NCBI RefSeq assembly: GCF_000380645.1
Contig: NZ_AQXZ01000006.1
Location: 1-64,000, forward strand
DNA from: Smaragdicoccus niigatensis DSM 44881 = NBRC 103563
GTDB lineage: Bacteria > Actinomycetota > Actinomycetes > Mycobacteriales > Mycobacteriaceae
Direction: 5' to 3'
DNA length: 64,000 nt
Made by a program: the position numbers and the translations under genes. Shown piece after piece: positions 23,672-33,188 of the stretch (position 1 is its first letter; each line of letters opens with the position of its first letter). The notes beneath the pieces are model-generated. The model saw only the letters and a list, made by a program, of their open reading frames with translations. It did not search any database and had not been told where the DNA came from.

Positions 23672-25744
23672 ATGTCCGATCAGCCCCGCATCTCGAGCGT
23701 GTATGTCGTTTCACCCGAAGGGGATACCGGCAAGTCCACTATCGCCCTGGGTCTACTGCACTCTCTTGGTGCGACCGCTGCGCGCGTGGGCGTATTTCGT
23801 CCGGTGGCCCGTTCGTCGAACGAGCCGGACTACATCGTCGAGCTTCTTCTCGACCACATCAGTGCCGACCTCGACTACGACGACATCCTGGGCGTCACGT
23901 ACGAGCGGGTGCATGAGGACCCCGAGGCGGCGCTCAGCGAGATCGTCATGCGGTATCACGCGGTCGCCGAGCGCTGCGATGCCGTCGTCATCGTCGGTAG
24001 CGACTACACCGATGTCGCCTCGCCCAGTGAACTGAACTTCAACGCGCGCATCGCCGTGAATCTCGGGGCACCGGTTCTGCTCGCGGTGAGCGGCGCCGGC
24101 CGCACTGCCGACGACGTGCTGCAAGTCGTTCAGATGTGCCAGTCCGAACTGCTTCTCGTGCATGCGCACCTCGTGGCGGTCATCGCCAACCGATGCCAGC
24201 CGGACGAGCTCGAGAAGACCGAGAAGGCGCTGGCCAGTCTCGACGTGCCGGCCTGGTGCCTGCCCGAGGTCGACTTGCTCAAAGCGCCGACCATGGCCGA
24301 ATTGCAGACCGCGATCAACGGTGAGCTCTACAGCGGCGATCCCGAGCTTCTCCAGCGTGAGGCACTGCGCGTGATGGTCGGCGGCATGACGGCCGAACAC
24401 ATTCTCGAGCGGCTGACCGAGGGCGTCGTCGTGATCTGTCCGGGGGATCGTTCGGACGTTATCCTGAGCCTGGTCAATGCGCATGAGGCAGAAGGATTTC
24501 CGTCGCTGTCGGGAATCATCATGAACGGTGCGCAGCTGCCGCACCCGGCCATCGCGCGGCTCGTCGAAGGCATGAAGCCGAAGCTTCCCATCCTGACAAC
24601 GAGCCTCGGCACGTTCGACACTGCGCATGCCGCGGCTCGGACGCGGGGCCGGATGGCGGCGGGATCGTTGCGCAAAGTCGACACCGCGCTGAGCCTCATG
24701 GAGCAGCGCGTCGACGCGAAGACGATTCTCGAACGCATCGGTGTGGCCATTCCGCAGGTCGTCACGCCGCAGATGTTCGAGTACCAGCTCATCAACCGGG
24801 CGCGCGCGGTCCGTCGGCACATCGTGCTTCCCGAGGGCGACGACGACCGGATCCTGCGGGCCGCGGGTCGCGTGCTGCAACGTCAGATCGCGGACCTCAC
24901 GATTCTTGGCGAGGAGCACGTCGTTCGGGCGCGTGCCGCGGAACTCGGCGTTGATCTGACCGGTGCGCGCGTGCTGTGCCCGGGGGAGTCGGAATACACC
25001 GAAGAATTCGCCGTCAAGTACGCGGAGCTGCGCAAACACAAGGGCATGACGCTTGACCGGGCGCGCGAGACGATGGCGGACATCTCGTACTTCGGCACGA
25101 TGATGGTCGCGACCGGCATGGCGGACGGCATGGTGTCCGGTGCCGCACACACCACCGCGCACACGATTCGACCGTCGTTCGAGATCATCCGCACGGAACC
25201 TGGTGTCTCCACCGTGTCTTCGGTGTTCCTGATGTGTCTGGCCGACCGGGTTCTGGCCTACGGCGACTGCGCCGTGGTACCTGACCCCACCGCCGAACAG
25301 CTCGCCGACATCGCGATCTCGTCGGCCGGCACCGCTGCCCGCTTCGACATCGAACCGCGCGTGGCGATGCTCAGCTACTCGACCGGTGAATCAGGTTCGG
25401 GAGCGGACGTCGACAAGGTGCGGGCGGCGACGGCGATCGTGCGCGAGCGCCGGCCAGACCTGCTGGTCGAGGGGCCGATCCAGTACGACGCCGCGATCGA
25501 TGCCGACGTCGCGCGCACGAAACTGCCGGACTCGCAGGTAGCCGGCCGGGCGACGGTGTTCATTTTCCCGGACCTCAATACCGGCAACAACACGTACAAG
25601 GCCGTACAGCGAAGTGCACACGCCATTGCGGTCGGCCCGGTGTTGCAGGGCCTGCGCAAGCCGGTCAACGACCTGTCGCGCGGTGCGCTCGTTCAGGACA
25701 TCGTCAACACGGTCGCGATCACGGCGATCCAGGCGGGTGAATAG
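23672..25744 (+). CDS. pta: phosphate acetyltransferase
   Basis: 690 aa, the long two-part form. The N-terminal half is a BioD/DRTGG-type domain with a P-loop-like SPEGDTGKSTIALGLLHSL. The C-terminal part from about residue 365 is the PTA_PTB catalytic domain (RRHIVLPEGDDDRILRAA, GMADGMVSGAAHTTAHTIRPSFEII, FPDLNTGNNTYKAVQRSAHA). It interconverts acetyl-CoA and acetyl phosphate. ATG at 23672 has a weak ribosome site. The next gene, ackA, begins at the very next base after the stop, so both enzymes of the acetate switch are made together. Confidence 0.95.
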   Translation: MSDQPRISSVYVVSPEGDTGKSTIALGLLHSLGATAARVGVFRPVARSSNEPDYIVELLLDHISADLDYDDILGVTYERVHEDPEAALSEIVMRYHAVAERCDAVVIVGSDYTDVASPSELNFNARIAVNLGAPVLLAVSGAGRTADDVLQVVQMCQSELLLVHAHLVAVIANRCQPDELEKTEKALASLDVPAWCLPEVDLLKAPTMAELQTAINGELYSGDPELLQREALRVMVGGMTAEHILERLTEGVVVICPGDRSDVILSLVNAHEAEGFPSLSGIIMNGAQLPHPAIARLVEGMKPKLPILTTSLGTFDTAHAAARTRGRMAAGSLRKVDTALSLMEQRVDAKTILERIGVAIPQVVTPQMFEYQLINRARAVRRHIVLPEGDDDRILRAAGRVLQRQIADLTILGEEHVVRARAAELGVDLTGARVLCPGESEYTEEFAVKYAELRKHKGMTLDRARETMADISYFGTMMVATGMADGMVSGAAHTTAHTIRPSFEIIRTEPGVSTVSSVFLMCLADRVLAYGDCAVVPDPTAEQLADIAISSAGTAARFDIEPRVAMLSYSTGESGSGADVDKVRAATAIVRERRPDLLVEGPIQYDAAIDADVARTKLPDSQVAGRATVFIFPDLNTGNNTYKAVQRSAHAIAVGPVLQGLRKPVNDLSRGALVQDIVNTVAITAIQAGE

Positions 25745-26854
25745 GTGACTCAGGTACTGGTTCTCAACTCGGGTTCGTCGTCGGTCAAGTACCAGCTCGT
25801 CGACGCCGAATCCGCCGATGTGCTGGCGAACGGACTCGTCGAGCGGATCGGTGAACCCGGCGGTCTGCCGAACCACAAGGCAGCGCTCGCGCAGGTCCTC
25901 AACGACCTCGATCTCAGCGGGGTCGCAGCGGTGGGACATCGCGTTGTCCATGGTGGCGAGGTGTTCTACAAGCCCACCCTCATCGACGAGGCCGTGGAGA
26001 CCGCGATCGACGAGTTGTCGGCGCTGGCGCCGCTGCACAATCCGCCGAACCTCACCGGTATCCGTGCGGCCATGGAGGAGCTGCCGAACGTCCCGCACGT
26101 GGCCGTTTTCGACACTGCCTTCTTCCATGGAATGCCCAAGGCCGCAAGCACTTACGCCATCGACCGGGACATCGCCTCGCAGTGGGGAATCCGGAAGTTC
26201 GGCTTCCACGGGACGTCCCACGAGTACGTCTCGGGCGAGGTCGCGAAGTTCCTGGACCGGGATCCCACGCGGCTGAACCAGATCGTCCTGCACCTCGGAA
26301 ACGGGGCTTCTGCCTCGGCCGTTCGTGCCGGTCAAGCCTGTGACACCACGATGGGACTCACCCCGCTCGAGGGGTTGGTCATGGGCACTCGGTCCGGGGA
26401 CATCGACCCTGGTGCGCTGCTTCACCTGCAGCGAAACGGCGTCGACGTCGACCAGTTGCTCAACCGCCAGTCGGGGCTGAAGGGCTTGTGCGGAGACAAC
26501 GACTTCCGCCAGGTCGTCGAGCGGATCGATGCGGGCGACCAAGATGCGAAGCTCGCGTACGACGTCTACATCCACCGACTGCGTCGGTACATCGGCGCAT
26601 ACCTCGTCGACCTCGGCCGCGTCGACGCGATCACCTTCACCGCGGGTGTCGGGGAGAACAGTTCGCCGGTTCGAGCGGATGCGCTCAAGGGTCTCGAAGG
26701 CTTCGGCATCGTCGTCGACCCCACCCGCAACGCGGTCCGGTCCCGGGATCCGCGCTACATCTCGCCGGAGGGTGCGCCGGTCGCCGTGCTGGTCGTTCCC
26801 ACGAACGAGGAACTTGCGATCGCACGGAAGGCGCTGAAGGCGATCGGCGCTTAA
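25745..26854 (+). CDS. ackA: acetate kinase
   Basis: 369 aa. [15 protein letters not shown] is the ATP-binding start, GHRVVHGGE and FDTAFFH contain substrate contacts, and [13 protein letters not shown] and [11 protein letters not shown] follow, with [18 protein letters not shown] and FTAGVGENS near the end; all acetate/sugar kinase motifs are intact. It makes ATP and acetate from acetyl phosphate, or the reverse for acetate uptake. The start is GTG immediately after the pta stop, so translation is coupled. Confidence 0.95.
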   Translation: MTQVLVLNSGSSSVKYQLVDAESADVLANGLVERIGEPGGLPNHKAALAQVLNDLDLSGVAAVGHRVVHGGEVFYKPTLIDEAVETAIDELSALAPLHNPPNLTGIRAAMEELPNVPHVAVFDTAFFHGMPKAASTYAIDRDIASQWGIRKFGFHGTSHEYVSGEVAKFLDRDPTRLNQIVLHLGNGASASAVRAGQACDTTMGLTPLEGLVMGTRSGDIDPGALLHLQRNGVDVDQLLNRQSGLKGLCGDNDFRQVVERIDAGDQDAKLAYDVYIHRLRRYIGAYLVDLGRVDAITFTAGVGENSSPVRADALKGLEGFGIVVDPTRNAVRSRDPRYISPEGAPVAVLVVPTNEELAIARKALKAIGA

Positions 26855-26868
26855 CCGGGTCGCGCGCC

Positions 26869-26915
26869 GATTGGGAAGGAATTGGATCGATAAGCGATCC
26901 AATGCCTTCCCAATC
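26869..26915. terminator. long bidirectional hairpin terminator after ackA
   Basis: GATTGGGAAGG plus ATTGGATCG (26869-26889) pairs with CGATCCAAT plus CCTTCCCAATC (26895-26915), giving about 20 bp with one A/G mismatch and a 5-nt loop. It sits between convergent ackA and the SDR gene, so it can end transcripts from both sides. The U-run is poor. Confidence 0.75.
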
Positions 26916-26927
26916 GAAGTGGGTTTG

Positions 26928-27887
26928 TCAGTCGCGGCTCGCCAGCAGGCTTTCCGCGCAGGCGACGACGGTTTCGCGCGCCGAACGCGGCTGCCAGCCG
27001 ATCGACCGGGCCTTCGCGTTGTTGTACGTGTACTGCCGACCGAGCATCGGAAGCAGTTCGCGCAGTTCGGGATTGGCTTTGGCTAGTCCGCGGATGAGGA
27101 CGTCGGGAATCGTCTTCTTCGGAGCTCTTGAGCCGCGCTCGCCGAGTTCGTCGCGGATCACCGCGGCGACTTCGGACATCCACAACCGCTCCGAGACGGC
27201 GATGTACCGCTGGCCGTCGGCTTCGGGAGTCGTCATCGCGCGGAGATGGAGATCGGCGACGTCGCGGACGTCGACGATGTTGAGCCCGATCCGCGGCACG
27301 GCCGGCATTCCGGTGAGCATGCGGTCGATGATCTGCACCGATCCCTGGTTTCCCGACGACCGCAACGGTCCGAACACCGCACCCGGGAGGATCGTCGTGA
27401 GCGAGAGCGCGAGTTCCTCCGCGAGCCGCCACGCTTCCCGTTCCGCCGCGAGCTTGGACTTTCGGTAGTCATCGATCGTCGTGATCGACGGATCGGTCCA
27501 GAGCGTTTCGTCGACTGTGCCCTTCGAGCCATCAGGCGGTGTCGCGGCGGCGCAGCTCGACGTCATCACGACGCGTCCGACACCGGCGTGGGCTGCCGCG
27601 CGAAGAACGCGTGCGGTTCCCTCGCGTGCGGGCGTCATCATGTCGGCGCCCTGCATCGGGGATGCGACGTGCAGCACGGCCTCGATGCCGTTCATGGCGT
27701 CGGGCCAGCCGTCGTCGCTGAGCAGGTCAGCGCGTGCGAACGTCAGAGCAGGTCCGAAGACGTCGGCGAGTTTCGTCTCGGAAGCCTCGTTCCGGACGGT
27801 CGTGCGGACCGTATGGCCTTGTTCGAGCAGGCCGGAAATGCACCATCCCGCGACGAACCCGGTTCCGCCGGTGACGAGAACGCGCAC
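26928..27887 (-). CDS. NAD(P)-dependent epimerase/dihydroflavonol-4-reductase-like protein
   Basis: 319 aa, extended SDR. MRVLVTGGTGFVAGWCISGLLEQGHTVRTTVR is the nucleotide-binding start; VLHVASPM, VVMTSSCAAA and the catalytic YRKSKLAAER follow. This arrangement matches the dihydroflavonol-4-reductase/cinnamoyl-CoA reductase-like group, whose bacterial substrates are mostly unknown. The start is GTG 27887, three nt after the stop of ppnP, with which it is probably co-transcribed. Confidence 0.87.
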   Translation of the reverse strand: MRVLVTGGTGFVAGWCISGLLEQGHTVRTTVRNEASETKLADVFGPALTFARADLLSDDGWPDAMNGIEAVLHVASPMQGADMMTPAREGTARVLRAAAHAGVGRVVMTSSCAAATPPDGSKGTVDETLWTDPSITTIDDYRKSKLAAEREAWRLAEELALSLTTILPGAVFGPLRSSGNQGSVQIIDRMLTGMPAVPRIGLNIVDVRDVADLHLRAMTTPEADGQRYIAVSERLWMSEVAAVIRDELGERGSRAPKKTIPDVLIRGLAKANPELRELLPMLGRQYTYNNAKARSIGWQPRSARETVVACAESLLASRD

Positions 27888-27890
27888 GGA

Positions 27891-28202
27891 TCAGCCGAAG
27901 TGGCAGACGTAGTCGAGGGTTTCGGTGACCTCGATGTCGAAGCTCGAGTCGCCAGGCACGGAGAACGATTCGCCGGCCACGTACTCGTTCCAATCCGGCG
28001 ACCCCGCGAGGCGGATCTTGCAGCGACCGGCGTTGATCTCCATGATCTCGGGCGCACCGGTGGTGAACAGAAGCGTCGACGGGAAGATCACGCCGACCGA
28101 CTTGCGTGCGCCGTCGGGCAGGATCACCGTGTGGCTCACGCACTTGCCGTCGAAGTACACATTGGCCTGCTTGACGACCGAAACATTATCGAACTGGGTC
28201 AC
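27891..28202 (-). CDS. ppnP: pyrimidine/purine nucleoside phosphorylase
   Basis: 103 aa, slightly longer than the 94 aa of the E. coli protein. [58 protein letters not shown] and the end [27 protein letters not shown] match the small cupin PpnP (formerly YaiE/DUF1255), which splits nucleosides with phosphate. The start is the GTG at 28202; the open frame beyond it overlaps the promoter of the next gene and was rejected. Confidence 0.9.
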   Translation of the reverse strand: MTQFDNVSVVKQANVYFDGKCVSHTVILPDGARKSVGVIFPSTLLFTTGAPEIMEINAGRCKIRLAGSPDWNEYVAGESFSVPGDSSFDIEVTETLDYVCHFG

Positions 28203-28370
28203 AGGCGGACACTCTACGGCCGCTCGCGGGAGTCCGAGTTGGCGCCGGGGCATTTGTCTGGGTGACCATGGGACAACAAGGTCAAATTCGGTGAGAACAA
28301 GGTCGTTCGTTACCGCACAATGGGGGCATAGCGCGCGCGGATCGCGGGCCAACTGGAGGACGTCAGGCTC

Positions 28371-30644
28371 ATGGTGGACAACAGCAATTCCGGCTCCGAG
28401 AGCAGCAACCCGAACCCAGGCCAGCAGGGCTGGCCGCCGCAGCAGCCGCCCGCCCAACCCGGGTATGGCACTCCGCCGGGCTACGGCCCGCCGCCCGGGT
28501 ACGGTCCGCCACAGGGATATGGCCCGCCGCAGGGTTACGGACCCCCACCGGGTTACGGACCCCCACCGGGTTACGGACCCCCACCGGGTTACGGACCGCC
28601 GCAGGGTTACGGACCGCAGCAAGGCCCAGGACCGCATGCGGATCACGGGCCGACGCAGAGTTACCCAGCGCCGCAGTTCCCGCCGCCGGTACAGGGCGGT
28701 TATCCGCCTCCGTATCAGTCTCCCGGGCAGCCGTATTACCGTCCGCCACGTCCGAAGCCGAACTTCTCCGACATCCCGACCCGGGACTATGTGATCGACG
28801 GCGTCAGTGGCATGGCACTCGTCTTTGCGCTGTTCATGCGCTGGAACCTCCACGTCGGAGTCACCGGCGTCGGGGAGACGAACGCCTGGCTCACCGCTCT
28901 GGTGGTTCTTGTCGGACTCGCGTCGATCGCGACCGTCGCGCTCCCGTACATCGTCCGCATGGGGATGCTCGGCCCGTCGGTGACTGTGTCATCCATCGCC
29001 AAGCTGCGCCTTCTCGGCAACATTCCGCTCGCGTTGATGGTCGTCGGCTTCGTCCTGTGGGACGTCATCGCCGGGTTTACGCACTTGGGCGACTCGCCGT
29101 CACTGGCGGCTGAGGGGCCGGGGCTGTGGATGGCGGCTGCGGGTCTGGTCCTCGCGGCCCAGCCGCGTGCCGCCGAACTCGCCGCGAAGGGTCCGGCGGG
29201 GCCGTCGTGGCCGATGGTCGTGAAGCTTGCGATGGCTGTGACCGCGGGCCTCGTGGTCGTCTCCGGCCTGCTGTCTATCGTGCTCGTTCTGCAGAGTCAG
29301 ATTGACGCCTCGGCGTCGGCGAAGACGATTGTCGCGCTGCTCGTGGACACCATCTACTACTTGGTCCCGGCGGTCCTCGTCCTCCTGGGACTGCGCAAGA
29401 AGTTCGCCGTCTGGCGGCTGACGCTCATCCTGGCCGGAATCGCGTTCCTCACCGGTGCGTTCTTCCTGGCCTTCACGGAACTGTCCGGGCTGGAAGCGTT
29501 CGCGGTCGTCTCGTACTTCTGCGTGGTCGGCTGGATCGTCGCGGCAGCAGCCGCGGTGGCGGCCGGCGGCCCGAATCAGACTGGTGCCCATGAGGGCTAC
29601 ATCTGGCTCGATGCCGCCCGGCAGGCGATGCTGCTGATCGCGGTCTTCGCGTTCGGCGGCGCCGTTCAGACCACTGTCGGTGCAGTTGTGCGCGAGTCGC
29701 TGCTGGGTGAATTCGTCCAGTCTCGAGGCCTCGGATCATCGATCGCGTTGGCCGTGTTCTCGCTGCTCATCGGTGCCGCCGCGACGGTCGGGTACCGCAT
29801 TCTCGGGCTGAACTATCGCGGCGGCGATCCGCGTCCCTCGCGTGAGGTGACGATCGGAATCGCGCTCGGCATCGTGGTTCTCGCGATCGGCCGGCTCATC
29901 ACCAACGCCGTCGTGAGCGATCCCTTCGCCCTCGTGATGTCCGACCTGTTCATCCCGTTCCTGGCGATCGTGGCTGCTGCGACTCTCGTCGCAGTGAAGC
30001 CGACGCGCGAGCTTTACCAGGATCAGCACCTCTTCGCGTCGTTCTCGGCGCCGGCGCGGCCGGCGTACCCGCAGGGCTACCCACAGCAGGGCTACCAGCC
30101 TGGGCATCCGCAGCAGGGATACCAGCCGGGGGCGCAGCCGAGTGTTCAGCCGGGCGGGTTCGGGCAGGTCCCGCCGTCGGGTCCGCCGTCGGGTGGGTTT
30201 GAGCAGGTTGGTACGCCGGCCGGTGGTTTCCAGCAGGTGGTGCCGACATCGAGCGGGTCCGACGACGTAACTCAGGTGCACCCGCGTCTGCAGCCGGAGC
30301 CGCAACCCGAGTCCCAGCCGGAACCGCAGCCAGAACCGGAACCCGAGCCTCAGCCGGAACCTGAGCCCGAGCCGGAACCGGAACCGGAACGGGAACCCGA
30401 GCCACAGCCCGCGCCCGAGGCCGACGTCACGCAGATCCAAGCGACGAAGCAGTTCGACGCGGACGCGGTGGCGGCCGTCGACCCGGCCACATCGCTGCAT
30501 GAGATCGCGCGGTTGGCGCAGGATCGCCCCGATCTTCGCCCGTTGCTCGCCGGTAATCCGAGCACGTACCCGGCGCTGCTCGATTGGCTTGCAGCCCTCG
30601 GAGATCCGGACATCAATGCCGCGCTCCAGAAGCGCGGGCGGTAA
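28371..30644 (+). CDS. proline-rich multi-pass membrane protein with C-terminal LRV domain
   Basis: 757 aa. Residues of about 20-125 are a disordered Pro/Gly/Tyr/Gln tract with many [12 protein letters not shown] repeats. The middle (about 140-540) has roughly ten hydrophobic helices ([35 protein letters not shown], and others). A second Gln/Pro/Gly tract and an acidic [10 protein letters not shown] run follow. The last roughly 65 residues ([51 protein letters not shown]) match the variant leucine-rich repeat domain seen in many actinobacterial proteins with Pro-rich linkers. No enzyme motif is seen. The repeats are exact at DNA level (the GGTTACGGACCCCCACC unit recurs around 28535-28590), so length variation between strains is likely. 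Confidence 0.8.
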   Translation: MVDNSNSGSESSNPNPGQQGWPPQQPPAQPGYGTPPGYGPPPGYGPPQGYGPPQGYGPPPGYGPPPGYGPPPGYGPPQGYGPQQGPGPHADHGPTQSYPAPQFPPPVQGGYPPPYQSPGQPYYRPPRPKPNFSDIPTRDYVIDGVSGMALVFALFMRWNLHVGVTGVGETNAWLTALVVLVGLASIATVALPYIVRMGMLGPSVTVSSIAKLRLLGNIPLALMVVGFVLWDVIAGFTHLGDSPSLAAEGPGLWMAAAGLVLAAQPRAAELAAKGPAGPSWPMVVKLAMAVTAGLVVVSGLLSIVLVLQSQIDASASAKTIVALLVDTIYYLVPAVLVLLGLRKKFAVWRLTLILAGIAFLTGAFFLAFTELSGLEAFAVVSYFCVVGWIVAAAAAVAAGGPNQTGAHEGYIWLDAARQAMLLIAVFAFGGAVQTTVGAVVRESLLGEFVQSRGLGSSIALAVFSLLIGAAATVGYRILGLNYRGGDPRPSREVTIGIALGIVVLAIGRLITNAVVSDPFALVMSDLFIPFLAIVAAATLVAVKPTRELYQDQHLFASFSAPARPAYPQGYPQQGYQPGHPQQGYQPGAQPSVQPGGFGQVPPSGPPSGGFEQVGTPAGGFQQVVPTSSGSDDVTQVHPRLQPEPQPESQPEPQPEPEPEPQPEPEPEPEPEPEREPEPQPAPEADVTQIQATKQFDADAVAAVDPATSLHEIARLAQDRPDLRPLLAGNPSTYPALLDWLAALGDPDINAALQKRGR

Positions 30645-30652
30645 GCGGCCGA

Positions 30653-31309
30653 TCAGCCCAGCAGGTCGACCACCGGTGTCGTCCGGTCGAGGTCGATGCC
30701 CTGTTCCTTGGCCGTTGTCTCGAGCAGCGCCAGCAGCGACGCGGTCAGCAGGCTCACGATCTGCTCGGCTGGTGCGCTCGGGCTGGTGCGCCAGCTGCTG
30801 ACCACGCCGTCTACGAAGCCGATCGTTCCGTAGGCCATCGGTCGCGCCGGGGCGATGTCTGCTCCGGTGCGCGACAGCGCGCTCACGAACAACGTGGTGA
30901 GCGCTGAGCTGATCTGTCCGCGTGCGCCGCTGACGGCCGGTTTGTCGACGCCGATGCCGAGGAAGTGGTGCAGCCGCGGATACTTCTCGGTCCACAGGAC
31001 GTACGTCGTGACGGCGTGGGCGACGGCCTCGCCGACGGTGCCTGCCGGGTGCAGTGACGGCAGGAGGTCGGCCATGAGGATCTTCAGGATGCGCTGGCGG
31101 ATCTGCTCGTCGAGGTCGGCGCGATCTTTGAAATGCCGGTAGACGACGGGGCGGGGCAGTCCGGTTTGGGCCGCGATGGCCTGCACCGAGAAGTCGACGC
31201 CGGACTCTTCGATGACCGCAATCGCGGAATCCAGGATCCGCGCTCGACGCTGTTCCTTGTGTTCGTCCCAGCGTTGGGATCGGCCGTCAGAGGTCGTTGA
31301 CTGTGACAC
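30653..31309 (-). CDS. TetR-family transcriptional regulator
   Basis: 218 aa. The N-terminal helix-turn-helix is RARILDSAIAVIEESGVDFSVQAIAAQTGLPRPVVYRHFKDRADLDEQI, followed by a helical ligand domain that is not conserved in obvious motifs. GTG 31309 is the start. It is divergent from the AurF-type oxygenase gene at 31374 across 64 nt and so is its likely regulator, by the usual TetR logic. A CRP-like site lies in the same gap. Confidence 0.88.
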   Translation of the reverse strand: MSQSTTSDGRSQRWDEHKEQRRARILDSAIAVIEESGVDFSVQAIAAQTGLPRPVVYRHFKDRADLDEQIRQRILKILMADLLPSLHPAGTVGEAVAHAVTTYVLWTEKYPRLHHFLGIGVDKPAVSGARGQISSALTTLFVSALSRTGADIAPARPMAYGTIGFVDGVVSSWRTSPSAPAEQIVSLLTASLLALLETTAKEQGIDLDRTTPVVDLLG

Positions 31310-31329
31310 GGTGTAACACTAACATTTGG

Positions 31330-31345
31330 TGTGACGCCAGTCACG
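31330..31345. promoter_or_regulatory. CRP/GlxR-type site before the AurF-type oxygenase gene
   Basis: TGTGA-CGCCAG-TCACG fits the actinobacterial CRP consensus TGTGA-N6-TCACA at 9 of 10 positions. The 15-bp core TGTGACGCCAGTCAC recurs exactly, in reverse orientation, at 48592-48607. The centre is 36 nt before the ATG at 31374, which favours repression or a start-proximal role. It could instead be bound by the adjacent TetR protein. Confidence 0.5.
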
Positions 31346-31373
31346 CTCAATGTCGTGCGAGAGAGGTCCTGAG

Positions 31374-32270
31374 ATGACCGAACAGTCCGTCCTTCCCGTT
31401 GAGTCCTTCGCCGCCCGCTTGCTGTCAGGCTCGGTCAAGAAGTCGTACGACCCGGTCGTTGACATCGACTGGGACGCGCCGCTCGACCCGGATCGGATGT
31501 TCTTGCCGCCCGAGGTCATCAGCCTGTACGGCACCTCGATGTGGGCGCAGATGAGCGAGGTTCAACGGCGGGAACTATCTCGGCAGGAGCTCGCGAACGC
31601 GTTGACCGTCGGGCTCTGGTTCGAGAATGTGCTCAATCGAATTCTGTTGCGGGAGTTGCTGACCGTCGACCCGACGTCGAATCATGCGCATTACACGCTC
31701 ACCGAGATGGGTGATGAATGTCGGCACATGGTGATGTTCGGACGGCTCATCAGTCAGATCGAGGCGCGGCCCTACCGAATGAAGGCGCCCATGCGCGTGG
31801 TCGCGCGGGCTCTGCCGAGCGTCCTTCGTGGGCCGATGGTGTGGGTCGGTGCGCTGCTCGGTGAGGAGATCTTCGATGCGATCCAGCGCAGGACCCTTGA
31901 CGATCCCGATCTGCAGCCGGTCGTCTCACGCGTCATGCGCGTCCACGTTTCCGAGGAAGCCCGGCACATCAGCTTCGCGCGGGATTCGCTGTCCCGACAG
32001 GTCGGTGAGCTGTCGCTGGCGCAGCGCGCTTATGTGCAGAGTCTGGTCGCCGTCGCGGCGCCGATCTTCCTGTGGTTGCTGACGAATCCGGCGATCTACC
32101 GCCGCGTCGGGCTCGACGCGAAGAAGGCGAAAGCCGAGGCTCTCGCGAATCCACATTTCCGGCAGACCCGGCAGTACGGGTTCGCCAGCCTTGCCGAGTT
32201 CCTCGATCGCAACGGACTTCTCGGTCGTGCCGGCCGACGGTCGTGGCGGGCCTGCGGATTCATGGCATGA
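31374..32270 (+). CDS. AurF-type diiron N-oxygenase-like protein
   Basis: 298 aa. The ferritin-like metal ligands appear as E in RQELANALTVGLWFENVLNRILL, ExxxEH-like TLTEMGDECRHMVMF, EEIFDAIQR and the final VHVSEEARHISFARD, which together give the Glu/His set of the AurF (p-aminobenzoate N-oxygenase) family. Family members oxidise arylamines or act on other small molecules with O2; the substrate here is unknown. ATG 31374 follows GAGAGG. Its stop overlaps the start of the DUF4873 gene (ATGA), so both proteins are translated together. Confidence 0.82.
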   Translation: MTEQSVLPVESFAARLLSGSVKKSYDPVVDIDWDAPLDPDRMFLPPEVISLYGTSMWAQMSEVQRRELSRQELANALTVGLWFENVLNRILLRELLTVDPTSNHAHYTLTEMGDECRHMVMFGRLISQIEARPYRMKAPMRVVARALPSVLRGPMVWVGALLGEEIFDAIQRRTLDDPDLQPVVSRVMRVHVSEEARHISFARDSLSRQVGELSLAQRAYVQSLVAVAAPIFLWLLTNPAIYRRVGLDAKKAKAEALANPHFRQTRQYGFASLAEFLDRNGLLGRAGRRSWRACGFMA

Positions 32271-32551
32271 ACGATCCCGACTACCGCGGACCGGCAGTGT
32301 TGTCGGTCGATGGCGCCGACTTCGCGGTGACGGCGGTGCTCGCCGGCCATCTCGACCCGATCGACGGGAAGTTTCATTGGTTCGGGCGCATCAGAGGCTC
32401 GAACCTGCCGAATCCGGGGCGCTCATCGGCGCACGTCACGATCGGCCCGGAGTCCCGCCCGGCTCGCCTCGAGGAGCGCGATCCGTGGGGAAATCTTCGT
32501 GTCAGCGGAGTTGGTAGCCCGCCGTATGGGATGGGAGAACTGACGTCGTGA
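32267..32551 (+). CDS. DUF4873 domain protein
   Basis: 94 aa. YRGPAVLSVDGADFAVTAVLAGHLDPIDGKFHWFGRIRG...SAHVTIGPESRPARLEERDPWGNLRVSGVGSPPY has the DUF4873 signature (GHxxPIDGxxHWxGRI). This domain is usually fused to the C-terminus of flavin monooxygenases or encoded beside oxygenases; its job is not known, perhaps substrate or partner binding. Here it is a stand-alone protein translationally coupled to the AurF-type diiron enzyme. Confidence 0.8.
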   Translation: MNDPDYRGPAVLSVDGADFAVTAVLAGHLDPIDGKFHWFGRIRGSNLPNPGRSSAHVTIGPESRPARLEERDPWGNLRVSGVGSPPYGMGELTS

Positions 32552-32575
32552 TGAAGTGCATTTACAGTCGTTGAC

Positions 32576-33112
32576 ATGCAGGGTGACGGCAACGGTTGGT
32601 CGCTGAGTGCGGACGGAAGTCGCCGTTGGGGAAAACATGGCGCGGCAGGTCTGTTGTTGCGTGCTCCGCTGAGCAACGGCGAGCCGGTGGTCTTGCTGCA
32701 ACATCGAGCGCCGTGGAGTCATCAAGGCGGCACCTGGGCGCTTCCGGGTGGAGCGCGGGACAGCCATGAGTCCGAGGCGGACGCGGCACTGCGCGAGGCC
32801 CACGAAGAGACCGGGATCGAGACCGCAGCGGTCCGCGTGCGCGCCGAAATGGTGACGGCGAATCTCGATGGCATCTGGACGTACACGACCGTCATCGCCG
32901 ACACGTCCCACCCGCTCGACGTCGTGCCGAATGCCGAGAGCGAAGAACTGCGGTGGGTTCCCGAGGACGACGTGCTGTCCCTGCCCCTGCACCCGGGATT
33001 TGCACAGGCTTGGCCTGCGTTGCGGCTCGCCGAAACTGTTTTGGCCACCGACGGTGACCTGCCCCGAGTCGAGAAACGCGACGACATCTTCGTGTGGGTC
33101 ACGGCGCGCTGA
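32576..33112 (+). CDS. NUDIX hydrolase (MutT-like)
   Basis: 178 aa. The Nudix box is GGARDSHESEADAALREAHEETGIE, matching GX5EX7REUXEEXGU. GAAGLLLRA and QHRAPWSHQGGTWALPGG precede it. It hydrolyses a nucleoside diphosphate linked to another group; 8-oxo-dGTP is a possible substrate. In M. tuberculosis the mutT3 gene also lies next to thiE, so this is a positional counterpart. The ATG is at 32576, with only a weak ribosome site visible. Confidence 0.88.
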   Translation: MQGDGNGWSLSADGSRRWGKHGAAGLLLRAPLSNGEPVVLLQHRAPWSHQGGTWALPGGARDSHESEADAALREAHEETGIETAAVRVRAEMVTANLDGIWTYTTVIADTSHPLDVVPNAESEELRWVPEDDVLSLPLHPGFAQAWPALRLAETVLATDGDLPRVEKRDDIFVWVTAR

Positions 33113-33188
33113 ACTGCGACTCACCGGCGAAATCGCACAACTTTCGCCTCCCGCGGAACCCTCCCCGCGGGCGCGCGTCAGTGAAGGT

